Origin: Thermoplasmata archaeon | GTDB lineage: Archaea; Thermoplasmatota; Thermoplasmata; Thermoplasmatales; Thermoplasmataceae | NCBI GenBank assembly: GCA_021799755.1 | Contig: JAJYZU010000067.1 | Location: 1-6,080, forward strand | Reading direction: 5' to 3' | DNA length: 6,080 nt | In this document: positions 5,319 through 6,080 of the stretch, in pieces | Position numbering within the stretch: the stretch's first letter is position 1 | Layout: every line of letters begins with the position of its first letter | Notes under the pieces: generated by a model | Database searches by the model: none | What the model was told of the DNA's origin: nothing | The model's input: the letters and a program-made list of their open reading frames with translations, nothing else | Translations under genes and position numbers: made by a program

Positions 5319-5347
5319 TATTGTTTAGACTTAATATCAGCTTATAG

Positions 5348-5388
5348 CCGTAAAAAATGTTGTCTCATTTTTTCGGTCATAAAAACCG
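5348..5388. repeat. Overlapping inverted repeats just before the acyl-CoA ligase promoter
   Basis: AAAAAATG (5352-5359) and CATTTTTT (5366-5373) are perfect 8-base arms around a 6-base spacer, flanked by CCG (5348-5350) and CGG (5374-5376) with a single bulged T. The same CGGT (5374-5377) can instead pair with ACCG (5385-5388) around 7 bases, so the two stems are mutually exclusive. It ends 5 bases before the presumed TATA box, where a bound activator or repressor could act. As RNA it would exist only in a transcript started further upstream. Confidence 0.4.
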
Positions 5389-5393
5389 CAGAG

Positions 5394-5401
5394 ATTAATA
5401 T
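5394..5401 (+). promoter_or_regulatory. TATA-like box of the acyl-CoA ligase gene
   Basis: ATTAATAT, centred at 5397.5, lies 24-25 bases before the ATG at 5422. It predicts a leaderless transcript, like the oxidoreductase and SufR-like genes in this window. No Shine-Dalgarno motif precedes the ATG. Confidence 0.5.
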
Positions 5402-5421
5402 CTTGATCGGATCATTATTTC

Positions 5422-6080
5422 ATGTATAAGGACAAGTATGAACTGACCCTCGACAAACTTTTATTTGCATCTGTCCGGAATAACCCGAAGCAGGAAATAT
5501 CCTACAAGGGTGAGATGAAGATAACATATTCAGAATTCAGGGATAGAGTATACGCCATGGCAAGAGGTCTTGTATCCATAGGCCTGAAGAAGGGGGACCG
5601 TGTTGCCATGCTTGATGTGGATTCGCTGAATTATCTTGTAGCATACTTTGCCGTACCCATATCAGGAGGAGTATTACACACGGTGAATATCCGTTATTCT
5701 CCGGAACTTATATTTTACACAATGCAACATGCAAATGACAGGTTTGTCATAATAAGAGACGAGTTCGTGCCTCTCGTTGAGAAAAGCATCGGTCTCTTTG
5801 GATTTGTCGAAAAATGGATAGTCTGCAGCGATTCTGGAAAGACCGTTTCAACCATTCCCGAATCAATTACACTAGAATCGGTCCTAAAAGGAGGCAGCAA
5901 GAACAGCCTGCCGGAATTGAAAGAGGATGATCTCGCGACAACCTTCTATACATCCGGAACCACCGGCCTTCCTAAGGGCGTCGTATTTTCGCACAGGAAG
6001 ATAGTTCTGCATGTTCTCTCATCCATGGCTACCCTTGCGTACGAACCCACACGATGGAAGTCATCCGACGTAATCATGCC
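5422..6080 (+). CDS. AMP-forming acyl-CoA ligase (fatty-acid-CoA ligase type), 3' end outside window
   Basis: The first 219 codons of an adenylate-forming enzyme, in a frame open to the window edge; the family is usually 500-560 residues, so less than half is present. The N-terminal domain shows the family pattern: LTLDKLLFASVRNNP (8-22), KITYSEFRDRVYAMARGL (33-50), GLKKGDRVAML (54-64), and GGVLHTVNIRYSPELIFY (82-99), the last resembling medium- and long-chain fatty-acid-CoA ligases and the DmdB group. The ATP-binding loop YTSGTTGLPKG (176-186) is intact. The enzyme should activate a carboxylic acid with ATP to an acyl-adenylate and then form the CoA thioester. The C-terminal substrate and hinge motifs are missing from the window, so the acyl chain cannot be predicted. 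The start is fixed by the TATA spacing. The gene diverges from tag, with which it has no obvious functional link. Confidence 0.92.
   Translation, partial: MYKDKYELTLDKLLFASVRNNPKQEISYKGEMKITYSEFRDRVYAMARGLVSIGLKKGDRVAMLDVDSLNYLVAYFAVPISGGVLHTVNIRYSPELIFYTMQHANDRFVIIRDEFVPLVEKSIGLFGFVEKWIVCSDSGKTVSTIPESITLESVLKGGSKNSLPELKEDDLATTFYTSGTTGLPKGVVFSHRKIVLHVLSSMATLAYEPTRWKSSDVIM

Noticed and set aside
5405..5413. GATC-G-GATC repeat before the ligase start
   Set aside because: It is only nine bases long and lies between the TATA box and the start, so it is easily explained by chance.
5184..5429. Open frames on the plus strand across the tag/ligase intergenic
   Set aside because: They overlap the inverted repeats and the ligase start, lack a ribosome-binding site and show no protein-like composition.
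1..6080. CRISPR array, insertion sequence, prophage or defence island
   Set aside because: There are no regularly spaced repeats, transposase or integrase motifs, or defence-family domains; the window reads as metabolic, repair and transport genes.

Overview
The window looks like ordinary chromosomal DNA of an archaeon, most likely of the Thermoplasmatales or a near relative (inference). The support is indirect. Several genes have an A/T-only TATA-like box centred about 24-26 bases before the ATG and almost no leader, which is the leaderless archaeal pattern. Arg and Ile are often coded by AGA/AGG and ATA. The gene set (CDGSH protein, 14-helix MFS exporter, MDR oxidoreductase, AMP-forming acyl-CoA ligase) also fits. 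I see no rRNA, tRNA, CRISPR array, insertion sequence or broken gene.

Layout. Positions 3-167 (+) hold the C-terminal end of a ribulose-phosphate 3-epimerase. It faces, 7 bases away, a minus-strand zinc-type MDR oxidoreductase (175-1155). That gene is divergent from a GNAT-family acetyltransferase (1215-1919, +), and the two share a 59-base intergenic with a perfectly palindromic TATA-like element. The GNAT gene converges with a small minus-strand CDGSH iron-sulfur protein (about 1951-2157). A 250-base divergent intergenic (2158-2407) follows, with possible promoters, a possible 30-codon leader ORF and a strong hairpin directly ahead of a DHA2-type MFS exporter (2408-3892, +). Next comes a SufR-like winged-helix regulator (3925-4551, +) with its own TATA box embedded in a dyad. 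It converges with 3-methyladenine DNA glycosylase I (4583-5182, -). A second divergent intergenic (5183-5421) is rich in inverted repeats and leads to an acyl-CoA ligase (5422 onward, +) that runs off the window.

The most notable part is 1951-4551. A regulator with the SufR cysteine spacing (C-x12-C-x27-C) lies next to an efflux pump and near a CDGSH Fe-S protein, not beside suf genes. Its promoter carries an AAAC-N6-GTTT dyad that resembles the CAAC-N6-GTTG operator I recall for SufR. A reasonable model is an autoregulated, Fe-S-sensing repressor that also controls the exporter. Only the autoregulation part has direct sequence support.

The other genes are housekeeping or accessory metabolism: pentose phosphate interconversion, redox chemistry, alkylation repair and fatty-acid activation. 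Nothing in the window shows that they work as one pathway.
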